Source: Castor canadensis
Lineage: Eukaryota; Chordata; Mammalia; Rodentia; Castoridae
DNA length: 64,000 bases
Direction: 5' to 3'
NCBI RefSeq assembly: GCF_047511655.1
Contig: NC_133386.1
Coordinates: 124,615,866 to 124,679,865 of the forward strand
Shown here piece by piece: positions 13,109 to 53,955 of this stretch. The notes below the pieces were generated by a model. That model had not been told where the DNA came from. It saw nothing but the letters and a program-made list of their open reading frames with translations, and made no database searches. The number at the start of each line of letters is the position of its first letter. The stretch's first letter is position 1. Both the position numbers and the translations under genes were made by a program.

Positions 13109-14629
13109 AAGTTGGTTTCATTTCAAGGATGCAAAGATGTTTCAACATACAGAAATCAATAAAAATAATACAAAATATAAGTCAATGTCAAAAATCACAT
13201 GATCATTTCAATAGATGCAGAAAAGGCCTTTTGACAAAATTTTGCATCATTTCATGACAAAAGCCCTGAAGAATCTAGGTACAGAAGGATCATATCTCAA
13301 CATAATAAAGGCTATATATGACAAACCCATAGCCAACATCATACTGAATGAGAAAAAAAATAGAAATAATTTCCTCTAAAATCAAGAATGGGACAAATGT
13401 CTTCATTCTCCCCACTTTTATTCAATATAGTACTTGAATTCTTAGCCAGAGCAATAAGACAAGAGAAAAAAACAGGAATACAAACAGGAAAGAAAGAATT
13501 CAAATTATTCCTGCTTGCAGACAATATAATCGTATACTTAGAAACCCCTAAAGACTACATCAGAAGACTCTTAGATTGGATAAACACTTTCAACATGTAG
13601 CAGGATACAAAATTAACATACAAAAATCAGTATCTTTTCTATATAGCAATAAAAAACCCACTGAAAAAGTAATCAGGAGAACACTCCATTCACAAGAGCA
13701 CCAAAAAAAACAGGGCCAAGAGTAGTGGTGCATACCTGAAATCTTAATTTCTCAGGAGACAGAGATCGGGAGGATCTCAGTTCGAGGTGAGCCCAGGAAA
13801 AAAGTTAGCAGAACCCCACAACAACCAACAAGTCATGCATTCTGATGGATACCTACAATCCCAGCTATGCAAGAGGCACAGGTAGGAGGATTGTGGTCTG
13901 AGGCCAGTTGTGGATCAAAAAACCAAGAGACCCTGTCTGAAAAAGACCAAAGCAAAATAAAGCTGGGGGTATGGCTTAAGTGATATAGCACCTACCTAGG
14001 AAGCATGAAGCCCTAAATTCAGTGGAAGGGAGGGCGGGAGGGTGCTTCCTTCTAAGCACCAAACAGAAGACCCAGAAATAAGCCCACAAAGCTGTAGGCA
14101 TCTGATTCTCAACAAAGCAGCTAAAAAGACATACTGGAGAAAAGACATCCTCTTTAACAAGTGGTTCTGGGAAAACTGGATATCTGCACCTAAAAGACTA
14201 AAACTAGATTCCTAGCTCTTACTCTATAAAAAGTCAATGCAAAATTAATGAAATACCCACTGAAAGACCTGAAACTTTGAAACTATTAGAAGAAAACATA
14301 GGAGAAACACTTGACAATACAGGCATATGCAATAATTTTCTCTATAGGACTCCAATAGCTCAAGAAATTAAAAGCAAGAACAGACAAACAGGATTGCATC
14401 AAAATCAAAACTTCTGCAGAGAAAAGGAAACAATGACCAGAGTGAAGAGACAGCCTGCAGAAGGAAGAAAATCTCTGCCAGCTATTCATTCAAAAGAGGA
14501 TTAATATTCAGAATACATAAAAAAACTGAAAAAAAACAAAAAGTAAACACCAAAAAGAGCAAACAACCCAATCAATAACTTGGCTAATGAACAATTTTCA
14601 AATGAAGTACAAATGGCCAATACATGAAA
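13109..14629 (+). mobile_element. Older L1, middle part
   Basis: It resumes the RT region exactly where 6172 left off (AAGTTGGTTTCATTTCAAGG), with a decayed LLADN in place of the RT active-site box near 13510. A composite SINE sits at 13712-14021 and some ORF2 sequence is lost across it. It ends at the SBDS retrocopy. Confidence 0.8.
13712..14021 (+). repeat. B1-B1-ID composite SINE
   Basis: Two B1-like units in tandem (GGTGCATACCTGAAATCTTA; GATGGATACCTACAATCCCA) followed by an ID unit (GGTATGGCTTAAGTGATATA). Inserted in the older L1. Confidence 0.8.
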
Positions 14630-14639
14630 AAAAGTTTCG

Positions 14640-16056
<1,417 letters not shown>

Positions 16057-16065
16057 GAAAGTTTC

Positions 16066-16637
16066 ATTTTTAGCCATCAGGGAAATGCAAACTAAAACTA
16101 CATTGAGATTCCATCTCACCCCAGTTAGAATGGCTATCATTAAAAAAAACAACAAATGCTGGCAAGGATGCAAGGGAAAAAGAAACCCTCATACTGTACA
16201 TCTGGTGGGAATCTAAATTAGTCCATTACCATGATGGAAATCAGTATTGAGGTTCCTCAAAAAGTTAAAAATGGAACTATCAATGATCCTGCTGTACCAA
16301 TTGTGTATTATTCAGTAATAAGAAGAACAAAATTACACTGTTTGCAGGTAAATGGATAGAATTAGAGCATCATCGTATTAAGTGATATAAGTCAGACTGA
16401 GAGAAATAGCACAGATTTGTCTCATGCAGAATTTAGAAAAAAAAAAGAAAGCACGTGAAAGTAAAAGAGATATTATTAGGTATGTATAAGGGGATAAGGA
16501 AAAGGTGGAGGGGGGACAAGAGAGGGTACTAGAGGAGTACGTGCAATAATTACATTATATGCATGTATGAAAATGTCATAATGAAACCCATTACTCTGCA
16601 CAATTAATTTAAGCTAATAAAAATAAATAAAAGACAA
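16066..16637 (+). mobile_element. Older L1, 3' part
   Basis: ORF2 C-terminus and 3' UTR after the SBDS copy (AGCCATCAGGGAAATGCAAA ... TAGAATGGCTATCATT), ending in an A-rich tail with AATAAA near 16617-16630. Confidence 0.78.
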
Positions 16638-17152
16638 AAAGAAAGTTGTAAAGTCAATAGAATTCATTACTTCTATTGCTACATTATAATTTTACAGCTA
16701 TCATTTTACAGCTGAATTCTTCCCTTATGCCAGATTCACATTGTTCTCTATAATAAAACTGCACCTAGCACTTTGGTACTTAAACATATAAAAGGGGGGG
16801 CCAGAAATTATGGGTAACTCCACATGCATCCAGGGTACTCAATCACCTCTGTGATGATAAAAAGACAAACAGACCAATGGAAAAATAGAGTTCATATCTA
16901 TGGATATATCTATGGACAGCTGGTTTTGACAAAGGCACAAAGGTGGTAGAAAAGGATAGAATTTTCAGCAAATTCTGCTATAACAATTGGGTATCCATAT
17001 GCAGAAAAAATGAACTTAGCTGCATATCTGTGCCACACAAAAACTGACTCAAAATGAATCACAGACCTCAAAATCTAAAACTACTCAACTTTAAGAAAAA
17101 ATCTAAAACTATTCAACCTATAGAAGAAAAATAGAAAAAAAAATCTTTGTGG

Positions 17153-17440
17153 TGAACCAGGAACTAGAGAAAAGGTTAGTTTGAGAAGAATTAATTTAGA
17201 AGGTAACACACATGCACAGGAAAGCAATGCAAGTCAACTCCCTGTATAGCTATCCTTAGCTCAGCTAGCAAAAACCCTTGGTCCTTCCTATTATTGCTTA
17301 TACTCTCTCTTCAAAAAAATTAGAGATAAGGGCAAAATAGTTTCTGCCTGGTAGCAAGGGGGTGGAGAGGAGAGGGAGGGAGCGGGGGGAAGTGGGGAGA
17401 AATGACCCAAACATTCTATGCACATATGAATAAAAGAAAA
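17153..17440 (+). mobile_element. 5'-truncated L1, 3' UTR only
   Basis: Matches the 3' UTR of the full-length element from GAACCAGGAACTAGAGAAAA to the end motif ATGCACATATGAATAAAAG. The short repeat CTTTGTG is visible on both sides, so it probably landed in older L1 DNA. Confidence 0.85.
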
Positions 17441-17646
17441 AATTAAAAAAACTTTGTGACTTTGTATTAATCAAAGATTTCTTAATTATAACTCTAAAAG
17501 CATACAATAAAAGGAAAACTTGGTTAAAACTTTTGCTCTTCAAAATATTGTTGAGGGAATAAAAAAGCAAGCTACCATTGGAGAAAATCTTTGCAAAGCA
17601 TATTGTCTGAGAAATTACTAAAATCCAAATACATAAAGAACTCTTG

Positions 17647-17735
17647 GGCTGCAGGGTGGCTCAAGTGGCAGAGTGCCTGCCTTGCAAGTATGAAGTCCTG
17701 AGTTCAAACCCCAGTACTGCCAAAAAAGAGCTCTT
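17647..17735 (+). repeat. ID-type SINE
   Basis: GGTGGCTCAAGTGGCAGAGT and GAGTTCAAACCCCAGTACTG with an A-tail. Confidence 0.88.
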
Positions 17736-17765
17736 AAAACTCAGTAACAACAACCCAATTGCATT

Positions 17766-17962
17766 TTTTTTTTTTTACAGTACTGGGGCTTGAACTCAGG
17801 GCCTACACCTTGAGCCACTCCACCAGCCCTTTTTTGTGATGGATTTTTTTGAGATGGGGGTCTCACAAGCTATTTGCCTGGACTGGCTTGAAACCACGAT
17901 CCTCCTGATTTCCGCCTCCTGAACAGCTAGGATTACAGGCATGAGGCACCGGCACCCAGCTA
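17766..17962 (-). repeat. B1-ID composite SINE
   Basis: T-run, then reverse ID (CAGTACTGGGGCTTGAACTC) and reverse B1 (CTAGGATTACAGGCATGAGG). Confidence 0.85.
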
Positions 17963-18689
17963 ACAATCCAATTTCTTAAAAGTGGTGAAATACTTGAAGT
18001 CAGTTCACCCAAGAACATATACACATGGCAAATATATATATATAAAAAAATCTCAAAAACATTTTCCACTAGAAAAATGAAAATTAAACCACAATGAGAT
18101 GCCACTACACACCTAATTAGAATTCTGAAATTTGAAAAGCCTTAATGAGACCAAGTGCTGTCAAACATGAAGAGCAACAGAAGCTCTCAGCCATCAATGG
18201 TGCAAATGCAAATCAGCATGGCCACTTGGGAAGGCACCGTGGGAGGTTTTATAAAGTTAAAAATACACTTAGCATATGGCCCAGAAATCCTACTCTTAGG
18301 TATTTACCCAAGGAATTGAAAACATATTGACACAAAAACTTGTAAATTGATGTTTATACCATCTTTATTTATAGTAATCAACAGATAGATACAATCAAGA
18401 TGCCCTTAAATGAATGAGTGGACAATTGAACTGTTGTACTACATGTTATTCTTTATACAATACTCAGCAGTAAGAAAGAAATGAATTTCTAACACACATA
18501 AATGAATCTCAAAAGTAATTATGCTGAGTAAAAGCAGACAAACATAAGTAACAATGTACCCACATAATACTACTTTGGTCAACAATGGACTGCGTATACT
18601 ATGGTGGACTGTATATATATACTAAATGGAGCTAAAAATTTCCTATCACCTAATATTTTTATCTCTTCAATCCAAACAGTTCTCTGCTT

Positions 18690-19030
18690 AGATATATTTA
18701 GATGTTTTTCCTGACCTCTATCCAAATTGTCCCCTTGCAGTCTCCTTCATAACTTTTACCGTCATCTGTATTAGTGTTCCCCCCCCACACACATAACTCA
18801 CAAGTAAAAAGATTTGGGTACTTTACTGTGCTTTACACATACCATGTTATATAGTATAACTATTTTAATTAGTAACAACTTTTTCTTCTGTATTTGTCTT
18901 TCCCCATGACTATAAGCTCCTTGATGGTAGGGACTGTGATTTCTCATCTTTATTATCTGATTTGTAACCACAGTAACTGGATCATGGTAAGTAGACCGGA
19001 AGTTGAATGAAAGAACAACCAAATAAACAA
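18690..19030 (+). repeat. L2 3'-end fragment
   Basis: ATAAGCTCCTTGATGGTAGG followed by TTATTATCTGATTTGTAACC and a diverged tail, as in L2 3' ends. Confidence 0.6.
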
Positions 19031-19488
19031 ACAGATGTGGACTAAATATTCCTTGAGGACCTGACCTGAATAAACTAGTGGTGTTTAACAGTAGTTACTA
19101 CATTTAATTAAAATATAAATTCAAAATCCTTGTGTTTTTTTAAAATGTTGATAAAAGTATCCTTTTTATCAGTATCCTTTGTATCTCAACAGGGTGTTTG
19201 CTATAGGCATTTGGGACAATTCATCGTGCTCTGCTATTGTAACCACTTCAGAATATTTAGCATTCCTAAACCTGACCCCCTTAAATTGTTAGATGGTCAC
19301 TGTGACAATCTTTCTTCTCATTTCTAAATGTCCATCCCACTAGGAAAGGGGACAAATAAATACTATCTTCCAGTTGAGAATCAGTGCTTGAAGAGCTGAT
19401 ATAAAATCAAATGTCAATCCAGCTTGAAAACTGTAATTCCGTCAGCTTTGAGTCCCCTGACATTTCATTAAATTCTCTGGGATTTCTA

Positions 19489-47055
<27,567 letters not shown>

Positions 47056-47099
47056 GGTGCAGACCCTCGGCCTGGGGCTCTGGGGCGGGGTTGAGTCCA

Positions 47100-47995
47100 A
47101 GCCCCTGCTGCTGCGGCGGTCTTCACTGGCCGTCACCCATGAGTCGGTGCAGCGGTAGCGACCGTCTTCGTCGTCGCTAGTACCGGGGACACCGTCCTGC
47201 CTCCTGGCTCTCTCCCAAGGGTCCCTACAGCGAGAACTCTCGTCTTCACTTTCTCTCTCCCAGAAGCCACTCAGGCGGCGGCTGGTGTCTTCGCTGGCGC
47301 CTTCGCTCACGCCGGAGGATTCGCTGTCCGTGTAGCCGTGGTCTTCACTTACTCCGTCCCAAGAACTACTGAGGCAGTGACTGCCATCGTCACTCCCTCC
47401 CTCCCAGGAGCCGCTGAGGCAGCGGCTGCGCTCATCATTGACTCTGTCCCCGTAGTCGCTGCTTTGAAAACCCGGGACTTCGCTGGCGCTGTCCCACGTA
47501 CCACGCAGGCTGAGGCCGCGGTCTTCTCGGACGGTCCCCCCCGAGCCGCTGCTCTGCTGGCCGGGGCTTTCAGTTAAACTCACGTCGCTGCTGAGGAAGG
47601 CGCGGTCTCCTCTCGCCCTCACCCTAGAGCAGCCGTGACGGTGGCCATCCTCGCTCCTGACTCTGTCCCGAGAAGCACTACGTTGGTGGCCTAGGTCTTC
47701 ACCGATTCTTCTCGAGTCCCTGCGGGAGAAGCCGACGTCTTCCCTTACTCTTCCCGTGGAGATTCTGCCGCGGCGGTCACCGTCTACCCGCTTTCTTTCC
47801 CTGTCGTCGCTGCGACAAAACTTCTGGTCTTCCCTAACTCGTCCCCTGGACTCGGTGCCGTGATGGCCGTGTCGGCCGTTTGTCTTCCACACGTGGTGGC
47901 TAGTGCGGCGGCCGCCGTCTTCGTTCACTACTCCACGCGAGCCGCTGCGGCGGCGGCCGCCGTCGGCTGGTACCCTTTCCTCCGAGTCGCTTTCC
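47100..47995 (-). repeat. Degenerate 45-bp tandem repeats forming an open frame upstream of ANKRD42
   Basis: Read on the minus strand in the ANKRD42 frame, this stretch is open for over 300 codons back to a TAG near 48025. It divides into about 16-18 units of 15 residues with a loose pattern: two variable residues, then [V/A]-[S/R]-E-D, a variable middle with Ser, and often S-W-[D/E] at the end. Examples are TVREDRGLSLRGTWD, RVNDERSRCLSGSWE and GGSDDGSHCLSSSWD. A few units are 11, 13, 14 or 18 residues. There is no ATG in frame before the canonical start; the codon at 47928 is GTG. Because 45 is divisible by three, an open unit keeps the whole array open, so openness alone is not proof of coding. 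Confidence 0.7.
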
Positions 47996-48439
47996 AGCGT
48001 CCCGACTCCGGCTACCCGGAGCTAGCAGTGGCGGAGCCGTAGCCTTGGAAACAGGCAAACTTCCGGCGTGTGCGGTCATTTCCTGTTCTTCGCTGTTTGC
48101 GTCACTTCCTGCTTCCTTCCTTTCACCTTTTTCGAGGCTTTGCCTGTAGAGCTGTGGGACCGTGGTGTGGAGCAGTTTTCGGTGTTACAAGAGCCTGTCT
48201 GGGACCGTCTCTGGAACATTCTACCTTCGATCTCGTCCTCCATCAGTCAGCGACTCAAATGGAGGCCCCAGGACTTGCAGTCTGCGTAGGTGACCTGTGT
48301 GGCGCGGACCGGGCGGGGCCTTTTCGTCCTTGGCAAACTTGGTATATGTTTTTCAGTGCGGGTTGAAAGAAAATCTATTCTTATCCTACCGTTTCACATA
48401 TATAGAAAAAGACCTGAAAAAGAAGTTAGCAGTAGCAGC

Positions 48440-48600
48440 CGCTGTCATTATTGAGTGCTTACTAGTTAGTGCCTTGCTCTTTGATACTCGCTTGTTAGGT
48501 GTTTTCCACATTTTACAGGTCGAGACTCAAGATGTCAGTAATTTGCTAAGGCCAAACAACAGGTAAGTTGTAAAGCCAGTGTAAAAACGCAGGTCACTAA
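48440..48600 (+). repeat. MIR element
   Basis: MIR-like order: TATTGAGTGCTTACTAGTTA, CACATTTTACAGGTC and AAGTTGTAAAGCCAGTG. Ancient and diverged. Confidence 0.6.
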
Positions 48601-49059
48601 TCAAAAAGACTGTTCCAGGTCTCCTGGCTTCAAATCCAAGGTTTCTTTCATGGTAACTTCAACAATTTGGCCCAAATCTTTCTCTTCAACCGCATTGCTT
48701 AACACATCCTTCCATTCACTATTTGTTGCAAACATATGGGTCAGGTTTTGGGCGGGCGGCCGAGAATGCAGAGAAATTATACAGATGTGAGTAAGAATTC
48801 TCTGCCTTCCGGGGGCATCACCCACCTTGCATCACTTTCAGCCCGTTTCTTCCATCCTTACTGCCTTGCCACACATAACTTGTCCCTTCAGAAATAAGGA
48901 ACTAGAGTCTTAGATACAAATTTTTCCTATCTCTTTGCTATGTGCACTTCCTCCTGCCCAGAAACTGCCCTGCCCTCTCATACTTGTGTTTTGTGAATAC
49001 ATTTGGGAAATTCCTGGCCCCTACCTCTGCTCTCTCTTGAGGTAAATTGCCTTTCTTTA

Positions 49060-49265
49060 ACATAGCCTTTTGTAATATTAATAACTTCCATTTTCTGAGT
49101 TCATATGATCAGTCTGACACTGAACTAAGTGCCATATATTAATGTTCTTATTTGTAACTTTAGCCCTTCAGAATAGGTATTTTTCCTTTTTACAGATAGA
49201 GGGAAGAAGGGACAAGAACTAATTGCCTAAGTATACAGGCAGCAAATAGTAAATACCTGGTTAGG
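49060..49265 (+). repeat. MIR element
   Basis: ACTGAACTAAGTGCCATATA, TTTTTACAGATAGAGGGAAG and AATTGCCTAAGTATACAGGC follow the MIR layout. Confidence 0.6.
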
Positions 49266-50269
49266 ATTCCTCCCAGACCCTTTTGTTGCACCTCCTCATC
49301 TGAATTCCCAAAGCCTTTATCCAATCACTTAACGCGTTGTATTGTAATTACCTATTTAGCAATTGATTCTTACCACCAAGAACTCTGAGCTCTTCATTTT
49401 GGTGTTCCTAACATCTAGAATATTAATTTCAAGGAAAGGGCTTACTTAGTACCTATTGTGTGGTTGAGTGAATGGTTGATCACTGTTAGGTGGATGAACT
49501 AGTAGGTTGAAAATGAAGTTTTTCAATGTTGGAAGGGAATGTGGGATTAGTTTCTCCAATCTCATTTTTTTAAGTGGGGCAACTGAGGCCTTTTATCTGA
49601 TAGACTTTTATTCAGTTATGAGGCCAGTTTCTACACTAAATGATTTGGAAATGTTTTCAAACTTAATCTGTATTTTTTTTTTATTTTTACAGATAAACAG
49701 TTCAGATGAATTTGAACCTGCTATGATGGATTCCATATTAGTACAGGTGTAGCCACTTATATATAACAAAGGTTTTATTTTTGCTATGCTATATACAGTA
49801 GATAAATTTATTGAGGGAATAAAGCAGCATGTGACAAATCCTTAAAGTTACACACATGCAGAAAAGATCAGAAAAAGAAATAGATAGCAAAGAAAGAGAT
49901 AAGCTCCCCCAAAATAAACTGAAAAGGAATTGGTAGCAAAAATTAATGAAATAGTAAAATTGATCATACTCCTGGAATTTGAACAGAACAGTAAGTAGAC
50001 ACTTTTAGCAAACCTGTGGAATTAAAGTAAAGAATATATATATTGGAAACGTATTACAGCTACAGAGGTCTTTGAAAATCAGAAGTGAATTATTTTGTGA
50101 AGACTTGTACTAATAATATTATATTTCTAGGAAAATATAAATTTCAAAAGATTGGCTCAAAAAGGTTAGCTCAAGAGTTAGATAACCTTCATAAATAAAT
50201 AATCAAAAGAAAGTCCTAAAATAGTCTATCCTTAACAAAAGTTACAAGATAAAAACCAAGAAGGTTGTA

Positions 50270-50590
50270 GGGCCAGACATGTTAGCTCATGCCTGTAATC
50301 CAAGCTACAGGGAGGCAAAAATCAAGAGGATCACTGTTTAAGACCAGCCTTGGCAAAAAGCAAGGCCCCCATCTCAACAAATAAGCCAGATATGGTAGGG
50401 CACTTTGTAATCCTAGCTACATAAAGGCTACAGGTAGGAGGATCATGGTCAGAGCCCAGCCCTGAACAAAAAAACAAAGACATTCTCTGAAAAATAACTG
50501 AAGCAAAGAATGGCTGGGAATGTAACTCAAGTGGTAGTCTAGTAAGTGCAAGGCCAAATTTAGTCCCTAGTACTGCCAAACAATGAAAAG
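50270..50590 (+). repeat. B1-B1-ID composite SINE
   Basis: AGCTCATGCCTGTAATCCAA, a second B1-like unit from about 50385, and a diverged ID unit (AACTCAAGTGGTAGTCTAGT). Confidence 0.78.
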
Positions 50591-51359
50591 GGTGGAGTGC
50601 TTCCCATAATGCAAAGGACCCTGTTGTTATATTACCCGTGAACCCACAACTGTGTTTTTGCAAAGTATTCAAAATTACTTGCTCAAGCATGTATACTATG
50701 TAGTCATTGCAACACTTTGTAATTAACTAGGAAAAAAATGAATATCCATCAGTAAAAAAATGGCTAAATTATAGTACATTTATAATACAAAATATTTACA
50801 CAGTGGTGGAAATGCAAATCTACAGTCATCTGTCAGCATAGACAGAGTTGTAAGATACAGGCAATGAAAAAAGGTGCAAACTAATACTTTTGTGATCTCT
50901 TTTTTTTTTTTAATTGCTTTGTAAAGGAATTATAAGTTTGGAAATTTTCTACACCAAATTATTGACTCAGCAGTTCCTTCACAGAGCAAGAAAGAGGGTG
51001 TGAAAGGAGACTTCATTTTTTTTTAATGCTTGTTTTTTGTTTTTTCTTAAATTAACCTTAGTAAAAATATTGGCACAAAGAAAAACATGTACTATCCCAT
51101 AAAATAGTTCTAAGGAGTAATAGACCAACACAGATTAAGAGGCTAAACATACTTGTTTTAAGAGTCATTGATATACTTAGGAGAGCAATTTTACTAAGAC
51201 TGAAGATACAAATCCCAGATTGCACGGGATTTTAAGGTAAGTGACTAACTGTGAAAGCGGTTTCTCAGTTGAAACAAGGTTCAGAATTCATGCTGGAGTG
51301 GACATCTCAGCATTCCAGAGTAGGAATTGTGAGGAGACTGGTTCCAATTAGTAAAAATG

Positions 51360-51720
51360 GCTTATCCTACTGGAGGCTGGCTTAAGTGGGAAAGCGCTTT
51401 GCCTAGCAAGCACAAGGCCTTCTGCTAGGACTGGCTAGTCTTCCTCAACCTTTTTTTCCCAAAGCGACCAAAGCAGACCGTCCTCCTAATCTCCCATAAG
51501 TCAGCTCTTTGCACATCTAATTTCAGAGGACGGAGCAGGGCCAACTCTGAACAAAAAATGTTAAGTGGGTTTTGATAGCTATCTCTGCTTCTTCCCCATG
51601 TAATTTTTTAATGGGACAGCCTATGTTGCCCAGCCATGTACTCCTGGGCTCAAGCAGTCCTCCTGCCTCAGCCTCCCAAGTAGTTGGAGACCGGGGGCCA
51701 TACCTCTGCACCCAGCTCTG
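51360..51720. repeat. Partial ID SINE (+) and B1 SINE (-)
   Basis: Partial ID at about 51365-51425 (GAAAGCGCTTTGCCTAGCAA). Reverse B1 at about 51595-51720 (GTTGCCCAGCCATGTACTCC). Confidence 0.7.
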
Positions 51721-52029
51721 CCCATATAGGCTGGTCTCTGCCCAGGCATTCTTGCTCTCCCTTTGGTGCCCACCCCGAGTCCTCACTGGGATGCCCCATG
51801 CATACTTTTTGTGTCTTAAGTTTACTTTTCCTCACCTGCCCAACAAAGTACCCATTACTTCAGGGAGCTGACCCTATTTAGGAAAGAACTCTTCACAGAA
51901 ATTGAAGCCTTTCTAGACTATAGCCTCCTGATTTTCCAGTCCTAACTCAATTTTTCCTTCTCTTTAGTCAGCTACATATTTTCCACTTGCAGGCATGATT
52001 AGATGCCTTCTTAGATTTTCCTGAATTTT

Positions 52030-52630
52030 TTTTTCCTTTTTTTTTTTTTTTTTTTTTGGCGTACTAGGTTTTAAGTCGGGGCCTCATGCTTGATGGGCAG
52101 GCGCTCTACCACCTGATTCACTCTGCCAGCCCACCTGAATATTTTTAGTAAACCTTTTAGGGCATTTATCTGTGTGCTAAGTACTCTGTAAGGCCAGCCA
52201 GCCAGCCAAAATCCCTAGCTAGAATATATGTAATTCTCAATTTTAAGTTAAGCTCTTACAAGCTTAACAATTTATAAGCCCATTGCACCTGACCTTGGCA
52301 CCCATACTCAGCTGTTCTTAGTTAATGGAATATGCCACAATCTTACATAGTTTTGTGGTTATTTTATTGACTACTCACGCACCCTTTAAATTTTTGCCTC
52401 ATTGCTAATTGTTTGCCCATTTTCTTTCTTACCCACCAGTCTTTTTATCTACCTACATAAAAGATGTTCTTCCCAAAGCCTACTTTAAGAATTAATGAGA
52501 TCGCTTAGTGTTTTCCAGAACATTGAAGAAGTGTGTGTTGTTTTGCTTTTGTAGTACTGGAATTTGAACTCAGGGCCTTGAGCTTGCTAGGCTGGCACAC
52601 TTACCAGTTGAGCCACAACTCCAGCCCCAA
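52030..52630 (-). repeat. Two ID-type SINEs on the minus strand
   Basis: Reverse ID at about 52040-52135 after a long T-run, and another at about 52545-52628 (GGAATTTGAACTCAGGGCCT). Between them is older sequence without a gene. Confidence 0.78.
52281..52450 (+). repeat. Copy A of a local ~160-bp direct repeat
   Basis: Starts CATTGCACCTGACCTTGGCA. It shares long stretches with 53798-53955, including GGCACCCATACTCAGCTGTT. Confidence 0.7.
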
Positions 52631-52639
52631 AGTTGGAAG

Positions 52640-53215
52640 GTTTTTTGGGTTTTTTTCTTGTTGTTGTTATTAGTAGTATATATTAATTGTAAAAAGTGTC
52701 TTGTGATAGTTCCATACATGGTTATAATGTATTTGATCCTTTTCGCCCTTATCTCCCACCTTTTTTTTACAATTTTAATGGGTTTCATGAAATGCATATT
52801 GTTTTCATACATGAATATAAAATATACTTCATTACCCTCTTTTTTTAACCCCCTCCTCCACAAAGTTGGAAGTTTTAAAAGTAGGCATGAACTTAATGAA
52901 ATTTCTACATTCCAGGACATAAACAGTATGTTTGTCCTCAGGAACTCCCAAAATTTTATTAGCATATAATAGTTGTAGAGGAGGATACATTGTGCTATTT
53001 ACATATGTGCTTACAATGTATCTTAGTTGGATTTACTGCCCCCCCATCATTCTTCTCCTTCCCCCTTCTTAGAACAATTTCAACAGATTGCATTCTTCTA
53101 TTTTAATATATGGATACAAAATACATCCACCATAGAGTCCCTCATTCCCTCTTTCCTTGTGCCCACCCCCTGAAAAGATGTTTTTCCCTCCTGCCCTTCA
53201 TTTTTTTTTTTAATT
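52640..53215 (-). mobile_element. Old L1 3' UTR, minus strand
   Basis: The plus strand reads the complement of L1 3' UTRs seen elsewhere (ACAATTTTAATGGGTTTCAT; TTTTAATATATGGATACAAA). It is in the intergenic gap. Confidence 0.6.
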
Positions 53216-53797
53216 AAGTGTATGTTGATAGTCCAAGGGGGATTCACCTTGGTACTTCAGGCCTGTATTAATTCAAAAGATAATGTTCTGTCTTCTCCGA
53301 GGCTTCCTTCAGCTTTTTTTTGCTGCACTTTCCAGTGTAGATTGCTAGTTCTAGCTCCCAGTGCCATGTGTTGACTATTTTCTATCTTTTGGGACTGAAG
53401 TGCAATGTTCCTGATTCCTAGATTAGATATCTGGCTGTTCATTAGAATCAACTTTGCATCTTCATAAATACTTGAGGTGCCCTTGAATGAGAATCAACTA
53501 AATGAGATTCTCCAAACATGAGTAACTAACATTCACTGTAATTCTAATGTACAGCCAAATTTGGGGCCTTCTACCTCAAGGAGAAAATATGAATTGAACT
53601 TTCAATTCCAATTGTAAATACCAGTGACTGTCTCAGAAAAAGCACTATCCTTCCTCCATTCCAAAACTAATCTCTCCTGTACTGTTGATACAATCTAATG
53701 CCATCATCTCTTATCTTCAACCCATTTCTCCAATGAGCTCCTTTAATCTCTGTGATTAAACTTCCTAAGAAATTTCATTACTCCCATCCACACTAAC

Positions 53798-53955
53798 CAT
53801 TGCACCTGGCATTGGCACCCATACTCAGCTGTTCTTAACAATCTTACCATACTTCTGTGACTATTTTGTTGATTGCGCACCCAGCCCTTTTTTTCTCTCC
53901 ATTGTTTATTGTTTTCCCATTTTATTTTTTTCTCACCTAGCCAGTCTTTCTCCCC
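53798..53955 (+). repeat. Copy B of a local ~160-bp direct repeat
   Basis: Starts CATTGCACCTGGCATTGGCA and parallels 52281-52450 through the CCAGTCTTT block, with small indels. Confidence 0.7.

Larger units (their letters stand above)
16780..18660 (+). mobile_element. Old L1 ORF2 C-terminal and 3' UTR pieces
   Basis: Degenerate L1 text (AAACTACTCAACTTTAAG, then AAATTAAACCACAATGAGAT and the GCTGAGTAAAAGCAGACAAA segment). It is interrupted by the truncated L1 at 17153-17440 and SINEs at 17647 and 17766. Confidence 0.65.

Noticed and set aside
47338..48042. Plus-strand Ala/Val-rich frames over the CpG block
   Set aside because: Mirror image of the 45-bp repeats on the other strand; the repeat period keeps several frames open.
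48601..48825. Minus-strand frame of 74 codons with protein-like text (EWKDVLSNAVEEKDLGQIVE)
   Set aside because: It partly borders a MIR, has no splice context linking it to a gene, and matches no family I know. A protein search would settle it.
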